Below are positions 26,688 through 35,279 of a DNA stretch of 64,000 nucleotides, in pieces. Where the stretch lies: the NCBI RefSeq assembly GCF_900104395.1, contig NZ_FMXX01000007.1. One strand, written 5' to 3'. Within the stretch, counting starts at the first letter, position 1. Every line of letters starts with the position of its first letter. Both the position numbers and the translations under genes were made by a program. The notes under the pieces are model-generated. The model was not told the DNA's origin, did not search any database, and saw only the letters and a list, made by a program, of their open reading frames with translations. The stretch is from Fusobacterium_C necrophorum (GTDB lineage Bacteria > Fusobacteriota > Fusobacteriia > Fusobacteriales > Fusobacteriaceae).

Positions 26688-27699
26688 TCTTGATTTCCTC
26701 CTCATAGATAGAAATGGTAATTCCCTTGTACTTTGCTTTTTTCTCCAAGAAATGCCCTGTTCTTGAAGAAGATAAATAAGCAACAGGCTCCGACACCGCC
26801 CTGACACCAATGTTCCTTTCTACAAAATCCGACCCTTCAAAGCTATGCTGCACTCTCTTGATCTCTTCTCTTCCAATGATAACTAAATTTTTTCCGAGCA
26901 TTTCACTCGCTCTTATTAAACCTGCTTCCTCTTTTTTGACATCTACTGTAGCAATATGTTTCACACTTCTCATATCTAAATTATGTTTTCCCATAACAGT
27001 TTCTATGGCTTCTACAATCTCTATGGCTTTGGTATCTTTTTTACAACCGATTCCCAAAATCAAATTTTGAGGATATAATCTTGTTATTTGTAATGTTTTC
27101 TTATTGGAGAGCAAAATCACTCCTTCGGGATTGGTATTTGTCTCAGGATTTTTTCGAATTTTCACATTTTCAGGCAACAGTATTTCCACTTTTTTTCCGT
27201 CCACGATCAGAGAGGTGACCTCTTTTGCTGACTGTAAATCTTCCAATTCTGCCTGCAATTTTTGAGAAATTGTATCCACTGCAATTTTTCCTGTGACGTC
27301 TGAACTTGTTGAAATAACGGGAATTAAATTTAATACCTCCGATAACCGATAGGTCATCTCATTGGCTCCTCCCAAATGCCCGGACAACAAAGAAACTACA
27401 AAATGTTTTCCCTCATCTATTAGGAGAACAGCAGGATCAGTGTCTTTCGATTTTATCAGAGGAGCTATTTTTCTTATCACAATTCCACTTGCCATAAGAA
27501 AGATATGGGTATCATAGTTTTGAAATTCCTTTTCCAATTCCATTGTAAAATCTTTTATTTGTATAGTATCAATAATAGAAAATTTTCCCAAAGTGTAAAC
27601 AACTATCTCGCCTTCCTCAAAATGGGAAGTCAATATTTCTGCATATTCTTTTGCAATCTCTCCTGCTCCTCTTGTCACGGTCCAGAATGCCAGTTTCAT
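26680..27699 (-). CDS. cbiG: Cobalt-precorrin 5A hydrolase
   Basis: CbiG opens the delta-lactone of cobalt-precorrin-5A, releasing acetaldehyde, a step special to the anaerobic route. The 339-residue protein has the N-terminal domain MKLAFWTVTRGAGEIAKEYA, the central segment VVSLLSGHLGGANEMTYRLS followed by PVISTSSDVTGKIAVD, and the C-terminal domain NLILGIGCKKDTKAIEIVEA ending in ...ERNIGVRAVSEPVAYLSSSR. Full family length. A GGAGAAAGGAAGG site precedes the ATG. It is separated from its expected neighbour cbiF by the inserted AlbA_2 gene. Confidence 0.92.
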   Translation of the reverse strand: MKLAFWTVTRGAGEIAKEYAEILTSHFEEGEIVVYTLGKFSIIDTIQIKDFTMELEKEFQNYDTHIFLMASGIVIRKIAPLIKSKDTDPAVLLIDEGKHFVVSLLSGHLGGANEMTYRLSEVLNLIPVISTSSDVTGKIAVDTISQKLQAELEDLQSAKEVTSLIVDGKKVEILLPENVKIRKNPETNTNPEGVILLSNKKTLQITRLYPQNLILGIGCKKDTKAIEIVEAIETVMGKHNLDMRSVKHIATVDVKKEEAGLIRASEMLGKNLVIIGREEIKRVQHSFEGSDFVERNIGVRAVSEPVAYLSSSRTGHFLEKKAKYKGITISIYEEEIKSE

Positions 27700-27753
27700 A
27701 AAAACGCCTTCCTTTCTCCATTCTCCTTATCTTCTATCAAAGTTGCGGTTTAG

Positions 27754-27774
27754 AGAGTGCCGGTTTTATAAAAA
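27754..27774 (-). repeat. Eroded duplicate of the cbiG start region
   Basis: The 21 bases at 27754-27774 match 27684-27704, the cbiG start, at 17 positions (offset exactly 70 bp). In the duplicate the start codon ATG has become ATA. It marks the downstream edge of the inserted AlbA_2 gene. Confidence 0.55.
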
Positions 27775-27782
27775 CTTCTTTT

Positions 27783-29351
27783 TCAATCCAGCTTCTCTAA
27801 CATAGATATATATTTTTGATTCTTAGCATTTTTATTAGGATTTGTATACTGTAACTTTCCTTTTTGTATTAAAGGAATTAAAATTTTTCTACTTACATAA
27901 CTTGATGAATTCATATTTAAATATGCCATAATTTCTTTTTTACTTCTAGCTTCTTTGCAATATTCTAAAATTTCAAATTCATACTTATGTACTGTGTCAC
28001 TTTTTCCTTCTACTGTGTCACTTTTTCCTTCTACTGTGTCACTTTTTCCTTCTACTGTGTCACTTTTTCCTTCTACTGTGTCACTTTTTCCTTCTACTGT
28101 GTCACTTTTTCCTTCTCCATTATAAAATATGACCTTAAAGCTCCCTCGTTGATTTATGAACTCTGGCTCCGGCAAATCATTTTTTAACATCTCACTTTTC
28201 ATGGTTGGTATTCCAGAATGCCTATTTTCAAGAATGGATTTTTGATTTTCCAATATCTGTACAATCGTTGAATTTCTAACTTCTAACATTGTATCCGTTC
28301 CCAATTGTTCAATTCTATTTCTTCCATATAAAGTCCCTGGACTTTCTATTTCAATTCTGTCTTTATATTTAAAAACTCTTATGTATGATTTTTCAGTATA
28401 AATACTATAATCCCTGTGAACCAGAGCATTTACAATCGCTTCTCTTAGAGCTACCATTGGATATTCTGAAATATTACTCCTTCTTCCACTACTATCGACA
28501 ACAACTTTTATTCTCATATTTTTTTCTAAAAAATTCATTGCCCCCTCCAGCATTTCTTCAATATTGCCTTCAATTCTGGCATTGTCTGTAAATCGTTCTC
28601 CAATCTTTCCTAATTCTCCTAATTCATATCCGGGAATAATAGAACAGGCTATAAATAGTTGCGGATAAAATTGTTGAGGGTATTCTCCAAAAACCATCAT
28701 TCCTGCAAAAGTCGGAAAAATTTCTCCATTTTTTTCTTTCACAATATTGGACAATTTTAAAATAGAGACTTTCCCTTTTTTTGAAAATTTAGGCTTTTCT
28801 TTTTTTATCTTGCGAATATATTCTTCCAACTTTCTCTTATCTAAATTCTTTAGTCGTGATTGTTCAACAATTTTCAAATCTTCATCAATACGCTTTTTAT
28901 AAGCATCAAGGGCATATATTTCATATTTTGTCATTCTTTGATCACTATCACCAACTCTAATGTATGCTCCTTTTTCAATACCATTTTTAATATAATAACA
29001 AGGTTTTTCTATTTGATTTAATTCTAAAATTTCCATCACCAGTAATTTTTTGTTTCTATATTCTATTTGCGTAATAATAGGGCGAATACTAGGAAACATT
29101 TTTTGGCTACATATTTCAGAAATTTTTCTTTGTATTTCATTGAAATTCCTTAATCCAACTACTTCAAAATTTCCGTTATTTTTTTCATTGATTCCAAAAA
29201 TGATAATTCCACCTCTCGTATTAGCAAATGCAGAAATAGTATCGTAAATTTTAGGAATTCCTCCTGAAGCACTTTTTACTTCTATCTCTTCACTTTCAGA
29301 TTTGAAATTTAATAATTTCTCTATTTTATCTATTATTTCTCTTTCTGTCAT
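27783..29351 (-). CDS. AlbA_2 (schlafen-like) / ATPase-fold putative regulator with heptapeptide repeats
   Basis: The 522-residue protein has an N-terminal AlbA_2 putative nucleic-acid domain (about 15-130: EIEVKSASGGIPKIYDTISA, then FANTRGGIIIFGI). A GHKL-type region (about 300-420) follows, with LREAIVNALVHRDYS and an ESPGTLYG loop. Six tandem GKSDTVE heptads (about 431-472) then lead to a C-terminal winged helix (about 475-515, KEIMAYLNMNSSSYVSRKIL). Such proteins are annotated as transcriptional regulators or defence-linked; no activity is established for this one. It lies between cbiF and cbiG in the same direction, and the 83 bases after it carry an eroded copy of the cbiG start, which points to insertion. 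Confidence 0.8.
   Translation of the reverse strand: MTEREIIDKIEKLLNFKSESEEIEVKSASGGIPKIYDTISAFANTRGGIIIFGINEKNNGNFEVVGLRNFNEIQRKISEICSQKMFPSIRPIITQIEYRNKKLLVMEILELNQIEKPCYYIKNGIEKGAYIRVGDSDQRMTKYEIYALDAYKKRIDEDLKIVEQSRLKNLDKRKLEEYIRKIKKEKPKFSKKGKVSILKLSNIVKEKNGEIFPTFAGMMVFGEYPQQFYPQLFIACSIIPGYELGELGKIGERFTDNARIEGNIEEMLEGAMNFLEKNMRIKVVVDSSGRRSNISEYPMVALREAIVNALVHRDYSIYTEKSYIRVFKYKDRIEIESPGTLYGRNRIEQLGTDTMLEVRNSTIVQILENQKSILENRHSGIPTMKSEMLKNDLPEPEFINQRGSFKVIFYNGEGKSDTVEGKSDTVEGKSDTVEGKSDTVEGKSDTVEGKSDTVHKYEFEILEYCKEARSKKEIMAYLNMNSSSYVSRKILIPLIQKGKLQYTNPNKNAKNQKYISMLEKLD
27991..28116. repeat. Six perfect 21-bp tandem repeats inside the AlbA_2 gene
   Basis: The unit beginning ACTGTGTCACTTTTTCCTTC occurs six times without mismatch, 126 bases in total. 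Being 21 bp, changes in copy number keep the frame and add or remove GKSDTVE heptads in the linker of the protein. A + strand open frame across it is a repeat artefact. Confidence 0.97.
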
Positions 29352-29403
29352 ACCTTATTCCTCTTTTCTCGTATACTAAGTAAAAATAATAAATTTCATA
29401 ATA

Positions 29404-30183
29404 CTATATTTTTTGCTTGATTCCCTTTCGATATTCATGAGTAAAATATTTATCATACAACTTTGATTTTTCATATTCATTTCCCAAAAAATCTCCAACT
29501 AAAATCTGTGCCGTTTTTTCAATTTTTGCTTCTCTCACCTTCACTTCAATGTTTTCCAAGGTTCCCATCACAATTTTCTGATCTTCCCAAGTTGCTCTCT
29601 GCACGACTGCAATGGGAGTTTCTTTCGGGTAAGAAGTTTCCAATCGTTTGACAACTTCTCCTATCATGTGTACGGACAAAAATATAGCCATGGAAGCTCG
29701 GTGGCTTGCTAAACTTTCCAAACTTTCTCTTTCCGGAACCGGAGTTCTTCCCTCCAATCTGGTACAAATAACAGTTTGTGAAATATTGGGTAAGGTAAAT
29801 TCTTTTTTGATCGCTGCCGCCGAAGCCAAAAAAGAACTGACTCCGGGAATCACTTCATAATCAATTCCATATTCATCCAATAAATCCATTTGTTCCCGAT
29901 GAGCTCCAAAGATAGCAGGATCCCCCGTATGCACTCTAGCCACTTTTTTCCCGGAAAAAATTCCTTCTTTCATCACAGATACCACCTCTTCCAAAGTCAT
30001 AGAGGCGGAGTTATAAATTTCTACTCCCTCCTTATGGCAATCAATGACTTGTTTCGGCACCAAAGATCCTGCATAAATGATAATATCCGCTTCTTTCACC
30101 AAGCGTTGTCCTTTGACAGTAATCAGTTCAGGATCTCCTGGTCCCGCTCCTATAAAGTAAACTTTTTCTTGATATTTTTCCAT
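29404..30183 (-). CDS. cbiF: Precorrin-4 / cobalt-precorrin-4 C11-methyltransferase
   Basis: CbiF methylates C11 of the corrin precursor with S-adenosylmethionine. The 259-residue protein begins MEKYQEKVYFIGAGPGDPEL and has YAGSLVPKQVIDCH, ARVHTGDPAIFGAHREQMDL, VIPGVSSFLASAAA and RLEGRTPVPERESLESLA, all family hallmarks. The ATG at 30183 is chosen because AGAGGAAGATG lies immediately upstream, while the longer reading from 30219 adds 12 non-conserved residues. Neighbours are an inserted secreted-protein gene upstream and the AlbA_2 gene downstream. Confidence 0.93.
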   Translation of the reverse strand: MEKYQEKVYFIGAGPGDPELITVKGQRLVKEADIIIYAGSLVPKQVIDCHKEGVEIYNSASMTLEEVVSVMKEGIFSGKKVARVHTGDPAIFGAHREQMDLLDEYGIDYEVIPGVSSFLASAAAIKKEFTLPNISQTVICTRLEGRTPVPERESLESLASHRASMAIFLSVHMIGEVVKRLETSYPKETPIAVVQRATWEDQKIVMGTLENIEVKVREAKIEKTAQILVGDFLGNEYEKSKLYDKYFTHEYRKGIKQKI

Positions 30184-30225
30184 GTCATCTTCCTCTCTCA
30201 TTTTGACAATCCTATCCAATCCATT

Positions 30226-30909
30226 TTAATAACTAAAACTTTGGGTTACATCCGGATTTTGAATTGCATGTTCATATAATTCTTTTCTTTCCTTAAAATT
30301 TTTATTAGATTTTTCTACCTGTTCTTTTGCTTCTGAATTTACTTCTTTGATATAAGGATTATTTCCTATACTTGAATGTATTGCAACTCCAAATGGAGTT
30401 ACAATATCAAATCTCAAAACAAGTTCTGTCCATTCCTTATCCAGATAAAATTTATATCCATCATAGTAGGAACCGCCACCATTATCATAATAAATAGCAT
30501 TTCCATATTTTACTTTTATTAAATAGTCTATCTCTTTTTTATTTTTTCTGTCATAAACAACAGCTTTATTATTTTCTACTAATTCAGCAAAGTAATTATG
30601 AACAAAATCAAACTTCTTATCTTTATAGGATATTTTATTTTTAATATCTGTTATCTTATCCTTTCTACGTCTATTATAAGCTTCCAATAAATCATTTTTA
30701 CTTACCAAAATATCATAGTCTATCCCTTTATAAGTAACAATTTCCTTTTTATTCTCCGGTAGAATATAATTTAAACTAATTTCTTTTTCAAAAGTTTCTG
30801 TCAATTCAACATATCTCTTTCTTCTCGTTTCATAAGTTCCTTTCACTACTGTTTCTGCAAACCCTTGCATAGCAAGCATTAAAAATAATATAGCCACTAT
30901 TTTCTTCAT
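30226..30909 (-). CDS. Secreted hypothetical protein within the cobalamin cluster
   Basis: I do not recognise this 227-residue protein. It has a clear signal peptide (MKKIVAILFLMLAMQGFAET, cleavage likely after GFA) and a charged, largely helical/strand mature part with KKIDYLIKVKYGNAIYYDNG-like segments rich in Lys and Tyr, and no cysteine cluster, so it should be periplasmic and soluble. It lies between cbiL and cbiF in the same direction, with 51 and 42 base gaps. A link to cobalamin is not supported by sequence; it may be a passenger gene. Confidence 0.65.
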   Translation of the reverse strand: MKKIVAILFLMLAMQGFAETVVKGTYETRRKRYVELTETFEKEISLNYILPENKKEIVTYKGIDYDILVSKNDLLEAYNRRRKDKITDIKNKISYKDKKFDFVHNYFAELVENNKAVVYDRKNKKEIDYLIKVKYGNAIYYDNGGGSYYDGYKFYLDKEWTELVLRFDIVTPFGVAIHSSIGNNPYIKEVNSEAKEQVEKSNKNFKERKELYEHAIQNPDVTQSFSY

Positions 30910-30960
30910 ATTACTCCCTCTCTTTTTTTGTGAATTTAATATAAACGAACATCTTGTATT

Positions 30961-31674
30961 CTAGTGTTTTCTCCATGTTTCAAAACCTGTTTTTTTCACA
31001 ATTAAGGTCGTAAAATACGGAATATCCTCTTCTACCATATCTTTTATATCATAATAAACCTTTTGATTTTCTTTTCCGCAATTGGAAACCATAATAATTT
31101 TATCTATATTTCCTGTTTGGATAAGTGCTTGTTTTAACCCTTCAAAATTTCTCTTTACTTTCATAAAAACTATGTTATCACTGTGTTTCAATTCAAAATC
31201 TATATCTGTTTTTTTATTAAGAGATATCACTTTTAAATCTTCATCTCCTATCATAAGCGGAAAATTAAATCTTGATGCCATGTCCACAAAGGAAGAAATT
31301 CCAGGAACGGTTTCTACCAGATATTTTTCAGGTAAATGTTCCAATAAATAAACATAAGTACTATACGTCATCGTATCTCCTATTGTCAAAAAACCGACAT
31401 TTTTCCCTTGTTCCAATAATTCTTGAATGAACATGGCATTTCTTTTTCGTGCTTCTCTTCTTTCCTCTAAAGATTTTAGCATGGGAAATTCCATAAATAC
31501 TTTTTCAATCTCTTCTTTCATATATTGCTTTGTGATTTCATAGGCTACACTGCCTTCATCTTTTTTCGCCTCCGGTAAAACAACCACATCTAATTTTTTT
31601 AAGATATTGATTGCTTTTAAAGTGATTTCTTCCGGGTCTCCAACTCCAACTCCAATTCCATAAAATTTATTCAT
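30961..31674 (-). CDS. cbiL: Precorrin-2 / cobalt-precorrin-2 C20-methyltransferase
   Basis: CbiL adds the C20 methyl group, the first committed methylation of the corrin route. The 237-residue protein starts MNKFYGIGVGVGDPEEITLK and has VGFLTIGDTMTYSTYVYLLE, VPGISSFVDMASRFNFPLMI and a C-terminal TTLIVKK. Full length. GGGAG lies about 12 bases before the ATG. It is separated from the rest of the cbi genes upstream (cbiT) by about 5 kb of broken defence genes, so its present promoter is uncertain. Confidence 0.92.
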   Translation of the reverse strand: MNKFYGIGVGVGDPEEITLKAINILKKLDVVVLPEAKKDEGSVAYEITKQYMKEEIEKVFMEFPMLKSLEERREARKRNAMFIQELLEQGKNVGFLTIGDTMTYSTYVYLLEHLPEKYLVETVPGISSFVDMASRFNFPLMIGDEDLKVISLNKKTDIDFELKHSDNIVFMKVKRNFEGLKQALIQTGNIDKIIMVSNCGKENQKVYYDIKDMVEEDIPYFTTLIVKKTGFETWRKH

Positions 31675-31773
31675 ACTTTATATCGCTCCCTATTCTTATA
31701 ATATATATTCATTTTCTTAAAAAACTAAATTTATACTCTGCTCCAGCTTGATAGTACTTATTTTCATCTTCTC

Positions 31774-32316
31774 TTAACTATATTTTTTTATACTGTAAAT
31801 ATATTTTATTGCTTTTTCAACTTCTTCTTTTGAAGCAGAGTAGATATTGACTATCAACAGATAACCATCAATCGCAATTCCACATGAAACAGCATAGACT
31901 TTTTCATAATTTTCATAGTAAGAATACTCATAGCATTTCATTTTAGGATTTTTTATTTTAATTTTGTTTAAATTTAATTTCTTCTCTGATACTTTTGTAT
32001 TGAGTTTTAATTCTGTACTCCTAACTATTGTTTCAAAAAGTTCAAATAATTCAAAAAATGGAACTTCTACTCTCCCATTAACTTCGTCTTTAACAAAATG
32101 AAAATTTACTATTCTAAAGGTTAAATCACTATCGGGGGGATAATATATATGATGTCCATCTACTTCATCAATTTCTTCTACCCAATTTTGTGGGAAATGA
32201 ATAGTCCATTCATTATCAAGATTAAAACCTTTTGTTCTCTGCATTGAATAAGTTAGAAAAAATAATGACAGTAAAACTAGTATAAATATAAGCAACAAAA
32301 TTTTTTTTAAATTCAT
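31774..32316 (-). CDS. Membrane-anchored hypothetical protein
   Basis: The 180-residue protein is not recognised. It has an N-terminal hydrophobic anchor or uncleaved signal (MNLKKILLLIFILVLLSLFF) and an extracytoplasmic domain starting with NEWTIHFPQNWVEEIDEVDG, reminiscent of small lipoprotein-like domains that follow a secretion signal, but it lacks a lipobox cysteine. The ATG at 32316 has AGGAG 7 bases upstream and is preferred over the TTG two codons earlier. It lies between the cobalamin genes and the decayed nuclease gene. Confidence 0.6.
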   Translation of the reverse strand: MNLKKILLLIFILVLLSLFFLTYSMQRTKGFNLDNEWTIHFPQNWVEEIDEVDGHHIYYPPDSDLTFRIVNFHFVKDEVNGRVEVPFFELFELFETIVRSTELKLNTKVSEKKLNLNKIKIKNPKMKCYEYSYYENYEKVYAVSCGIAIDGYLLIVNIYSASKEEVEKAIKYIYSIKKYS

Positions 32317-32326
32317 AATCAATCTC

Positions 32327-33196
32327 CTAAGAATTATTTTCTATTTCCCCCATCCAATATTTTATTCTATTGGGTAATATTTTTTTATTTTTTAAAATAA
32401 AATCTAAAATTTCATCTTTTTTTAAACATACCACATTATTAATACCCCTTCCTTTATATCCACCTAATGCAAACAAATATACTTTATTATTATTTTCAGT
32501 TAAGTTTATATAATTTTCTGGGACTAATATTTCATTACCCGTTTTTACCTGAGTATAACACTTTTCTTTTCCATCTCTACTTATCATAACAAATTCATAC
32601 TTTGCTGTGTCTATTTTATTTGTACTAGTATATATTAAATAATTTTTTTCTAATTGAAGATATAGACTTATAATTTCTTCAACATCTTCTGCTAACAAGA
32701 AATTTAAAAAATCTTTAATTTCTTCAACCCTATAAGGTTTGTTACCTAGTTTTCTATTATAAATTTTTTGGTCATTTCAAAAATATTTTTACCATGAATT
32801 CTTTGCAAAGTAGCATTGGGTCTAAATGAGTTTACTACTTTTCCTGGAACTTCTTCTACAGTTCCAACTTTGACATATTCTACAGGAAAGTAGCTAAAGA
32901 TATCATTTACATCATTAGCATGTTCATAACTATACTGCCATTTGTCTGTAACTCTACATATATAAAAAATATTGTCTCTATCTCTTGCCCATATCAAATC
33001 ATCTTCTTCAATTTCAGAATAACAATTTATTACTTTTTTAAGTCCGTTATCTTTATTATATTGCTCTAAAACTAGTTTTTTATAGTTTTCAAAGTTATTT
33101 TTACTTTTAAATTTTTCTAAATTTTCCTCATTTAATCCCCAACCTACACCTAATATATTTTGCTCTTTACAAAATTTAAATGGATTTTTATTTATA
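32327..33196 (-). pseudogene. Truncated and frameshifted Mrr-like nuclease gene
   Basis: Two reading frames together encode one protein that has lost its start. Frame one (33196 to 32746) reads INKNPFKFCKEQNILGVGWG, then DLIWARDRDNIFYICRV and GTVEEVPGKVVNSF. It hits a TAG after KKFIIEN. The other frame picks up at once as KLGNKPYRVEEIKDFLNFLL and runs to 32327, with EFVMISRDGKEKCYTQVKTG. The QxK of QVKTG after a strand ending ...SRDG resembles the Mrr/PD-(D/E)xK nuclease core, and the N-terminal part looks EVE/PUA-like. Both points are inference. The 5' end is cut at the junction with the hsdS/DUF4143 chimera. Confidence 0.6.
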
Positions 33197-33542
33197 GCAC
33201 TTTAATTCCATCATAATCAGTGTTTATCATCACATCATCTAAAGTTAGTAAATATTTAGGATAGTTGTCTTTTATCTTTTTAAAAGGTTCCAATTCTCGT
33301 TTTAACATATTTTCCTCTAACACCGTTAAAACAACCTGATAATATTCTATCTCATTTGCATTCACAACAACAAAATCAATTTCCCTTTTATCAAATTTCC
33401 TCACATAAACATACCTCTTTCCTCTGAGTACTTCAATAACATAATTGATAAATTTGTCAAGTATTTTTACAATTTTTTCTTGGATTTCTAGTGAAGGAAT
33501 TGGAATTTCAAATCTTCCTAAATCTTTCCCATACACATGCAA
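33192..33542 (-). pseudogene. Chimeric remnant: HsdS fragment joined to DUF4143 fragment
   Basis: The 116-codon frame is a recombination product. Residues 1-38 (MHVYGKDLGRFEIPIPSLEI, then QEKIVKILDKF) are the conserved spacer of a type I restriction specificity subunit HsdS. From about residue 43 it switches to the C-terminus of a DUF4143 AAA protein (KREIDFVVVNANEIEYYQVV), closely matching the gene at 35280. It stops at GIKVL instead of continuing to ALEWLLGE. Not expected to be functional. Confidence 0.75.
33197..33424. repeat. Dispersed repeat, copy 1 (DUF4143 3' part)
   Basis: These about 228 bases repeat, with scattered mismatches, at 35312-35539 in the same orientation, 2115 bp away. 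The repeated sequence encodes the DUF4143 C-terminal region. Recombination between the copies would delete rhuM and the hsdM remnant. Confidence 0.85.
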
Positions 33543-33579
33543 AATACGACTTCCTTGCTTTCATTCAAAAATTTTATGC

Positions 33580-34593
33580 TCATTTTTTATTTCTCACTTT
33601 TTCTTTTCCTATTTTTTCCAATCTTTTTATTTCATCAAGATAATCTTTTTCTACTTGTGTCAATGTTTTTTGGCTATATTTCTTATACTCATCTGTTACT
33701 TTATCAATCATTTGCTTTCTTGAAATTTTTCCATGATCTTTTAATAATTCTTCTCCTGTAGCTGTTAAAATATTATCTACATGTTCAACCCAATCTTTCA
33801 TTGTCATTGTAATTTCTTTCTGTGCCTGTCTTTCAGCAAAATCTAAATAACCTGAAACCAAAGCATTTAAGCTTTTCAACTCTTTCTCACTTAAATAATT
33901 TTTTGCAATCTTAGCCTCAGTCAAAGTGGGCTGCTCTCCTTTAAAAATAGTTAATCCCATAAAGTCCTTATTACTATCTACTCGTTGATAAATAATCTCA
34001 CTTGCTGTATTGTGACTAATTGCATAATGCATTTTATTCTGAACCATTGCAAAGAAATTTCTAGCTTCTTCGCTTTTTGAATCATAATCAATACTGGTAG
34101 AAAATAAATCCAAAATTTGACGATAAAATACTTTTTCTGAGGAACGAATATCTCGAATTCTATCTAAAAGTTCCTTGAAATAGTTGCCCCCACCAAGGTT
34201 TTTAAGCCTTTCATCGTCCATAGCAAAACCTTTTACTAAATACTCTTTTAAAATTGTCGTAGCATAATTTCTAAATTGTATCCCTCTTGGTGAACGAACA
34301 CGATATCCTATTGCTAATATCATATCTAAATTATAAAACTTTACTGTATTCGTTTGTGTTTTCCCTCTTATTGCACCATGTTGAGTGGTATGCAACTGAT
34401 AGTTGCATACCACTTTTTCTTCCAATTCTCCATCATCAAATATAGCTTTTATATGCTTGGTTATATTTTGTCTTGTAGTTTGAAAAAGTTCTGCTATTTC
34501 TAATTGATTTAGCCAAATTGTTCCATCAAGTAAATGAAGTTCTATTCTACTATTTCCATCTTCTGTATTGTAAATAATAATATCATTCTTCAT
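33580..34593 (-). CDS. rhuM: RhuM family protein
   Basis: RhuM proteins are widespread in genomic islands and often sit between hsdM and hsdS of type I restriction loci; the biochemical role is unknown. The 337-residue protein has the family opening IIIYNTEDGNSRIELHLLDG, then WLNQLEIAELFQTTRQNITK (helix-turn-helix-like, about 30-50), IGYRVRSPRGIQFRNYATTI and a C-terminal helical region. The ATG overlaps the end of the decayed hsdM frame (ATGAAGAATGA). It appears intact, the only complete gene of this restriction remnant. Confidence 0.85.
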   Translation of the reverse strand: MKNDIIIYNTEDGNSRIELHLLDGTIWLNQLEIAELFQTTRQNITKHIKAIFDDGELEEKVVCNYQLHTTQHGAIRGKTQTNTVKFYNLDMILAIGYRVRSPRGIQFRNYATTILKEYLVKGFAMDDERLKNLGGGNYFKELLDRIRDIRSSEKVFYRQILDLFSTSIDYDSKSEEARNFFAMVQNKMHYAISHNTASEIIYQRVDSNKDFMGLTIFKGEQPTLTEAKIAKNYLSEKELKSLNALVSGYLDFAERQAQKEITMTMKDWVEHVDNILTATGEELLKDHGKISRKQMIDKVTDEYKKYSQKTLTQVEKDYLDEIKRLEKIGKEKVRNKK

Positions 34594-35065
34594 CTTCCAA
34601 CTCCTTTACAATTTCACTGATAGAAGTCCTTAATTCCTCTATTCTTTTAACCATTACCTCAATTTTCTGACTTAACACTTTAATGTCAATTACTCTCTTG
34701 TATCTTCTTTTTCCGCATAGGTTGACACAGATAAGCTATAGTCATTTTCTTCAATTTCTCTTTCATCTACATACCTTGAAAAATATTCTTTATCTCTTCT
34801 GTTTCTAAATTCTTCTACAATATTCCTGATATTGCTTTCTTCTAAGATATTATTATTTGTTTCCTTTTTAAATTCTTTGCTTGCATCAATAAACAATACT
34901 TTATGTTCTGTCTTATTTTTAAGCCTTTTATATCGTTTTCTGATACATAACCAATACTACTTGGCTTCAATTGCCTTGAAAATATTTGATAAATCCGTAT
35001 TTAAGTTTTCATTTTTTCGAGCTATCTTTATCACATTTTCAAACAATTGGCTTGGTAAGATAAAA
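34583..35065 (-). pseudogene. Decayed type I restriction methylase subunit (hsdM remnant)
   Basis: Pieces of HsdM survive in three frames. ILPSQLFENVIKIARKNENL, followed by NIFKAIEA, ends at a stop near 34967. SSIGYVSENDIKGL continues in another frame. After a large internal deletion removing the methylase core, VLFIDASKEFKKETNNN to STYAEKEDTRE follows, then a further frameshift to VIDIKVLSQKIEVMVKRIEE ending at 34583. These match the N- and C-terminal parts of HsdM. Without the NPPY catalytic region it cannot methylate. Confidence 0.7.
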
Positions 35066-35240
35066 ATCCCTTATCTTCACACTCAATAATAACTTTGTGT
35101 TTAACATCATTTAGAGAAAATTCATAGTACACATCTATTTCATGCAGTACTTTGGATCTTCCTTTAATTTTATATTTTGAAAATACTTCTATCCCTAAGT
35201 CTTCTGATAATGCTTTGATATAAGGATTTAATTAAAGATT
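35066..35240 (-). pseudogene. Fragment of a restriction-endonuclease-like protein
   Basis: One frame reads ALSEDLGIEVFSKYKIKGRS, then KVLHEIDVYYEFSL and KVIIECEDKG, a pattern (HEIDVYxxF...xxIECK) seen in small restriction-endonuclease-like proteins. It then runs directly into the hsdM fragment. It has no intact start (the ATG near 35252 is in another frame) and looks like a junction piece. Confidence 0.45.
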
Positions 35241-35279
35241 CATATTCCTCTCCATTTTTTCTAAATTCCACTATTTTTC

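Noticed and set aside
27991..28116. CRISPR-like array
   Set aside because: Units are contiguous without spacers and lie inside a coding frame.
27987..28187. + strand open frame with repeated FYCVTFS
   Set aside because: It is the complementary reading of the 21-bp tandem repeat within the AlbA_2 gene.
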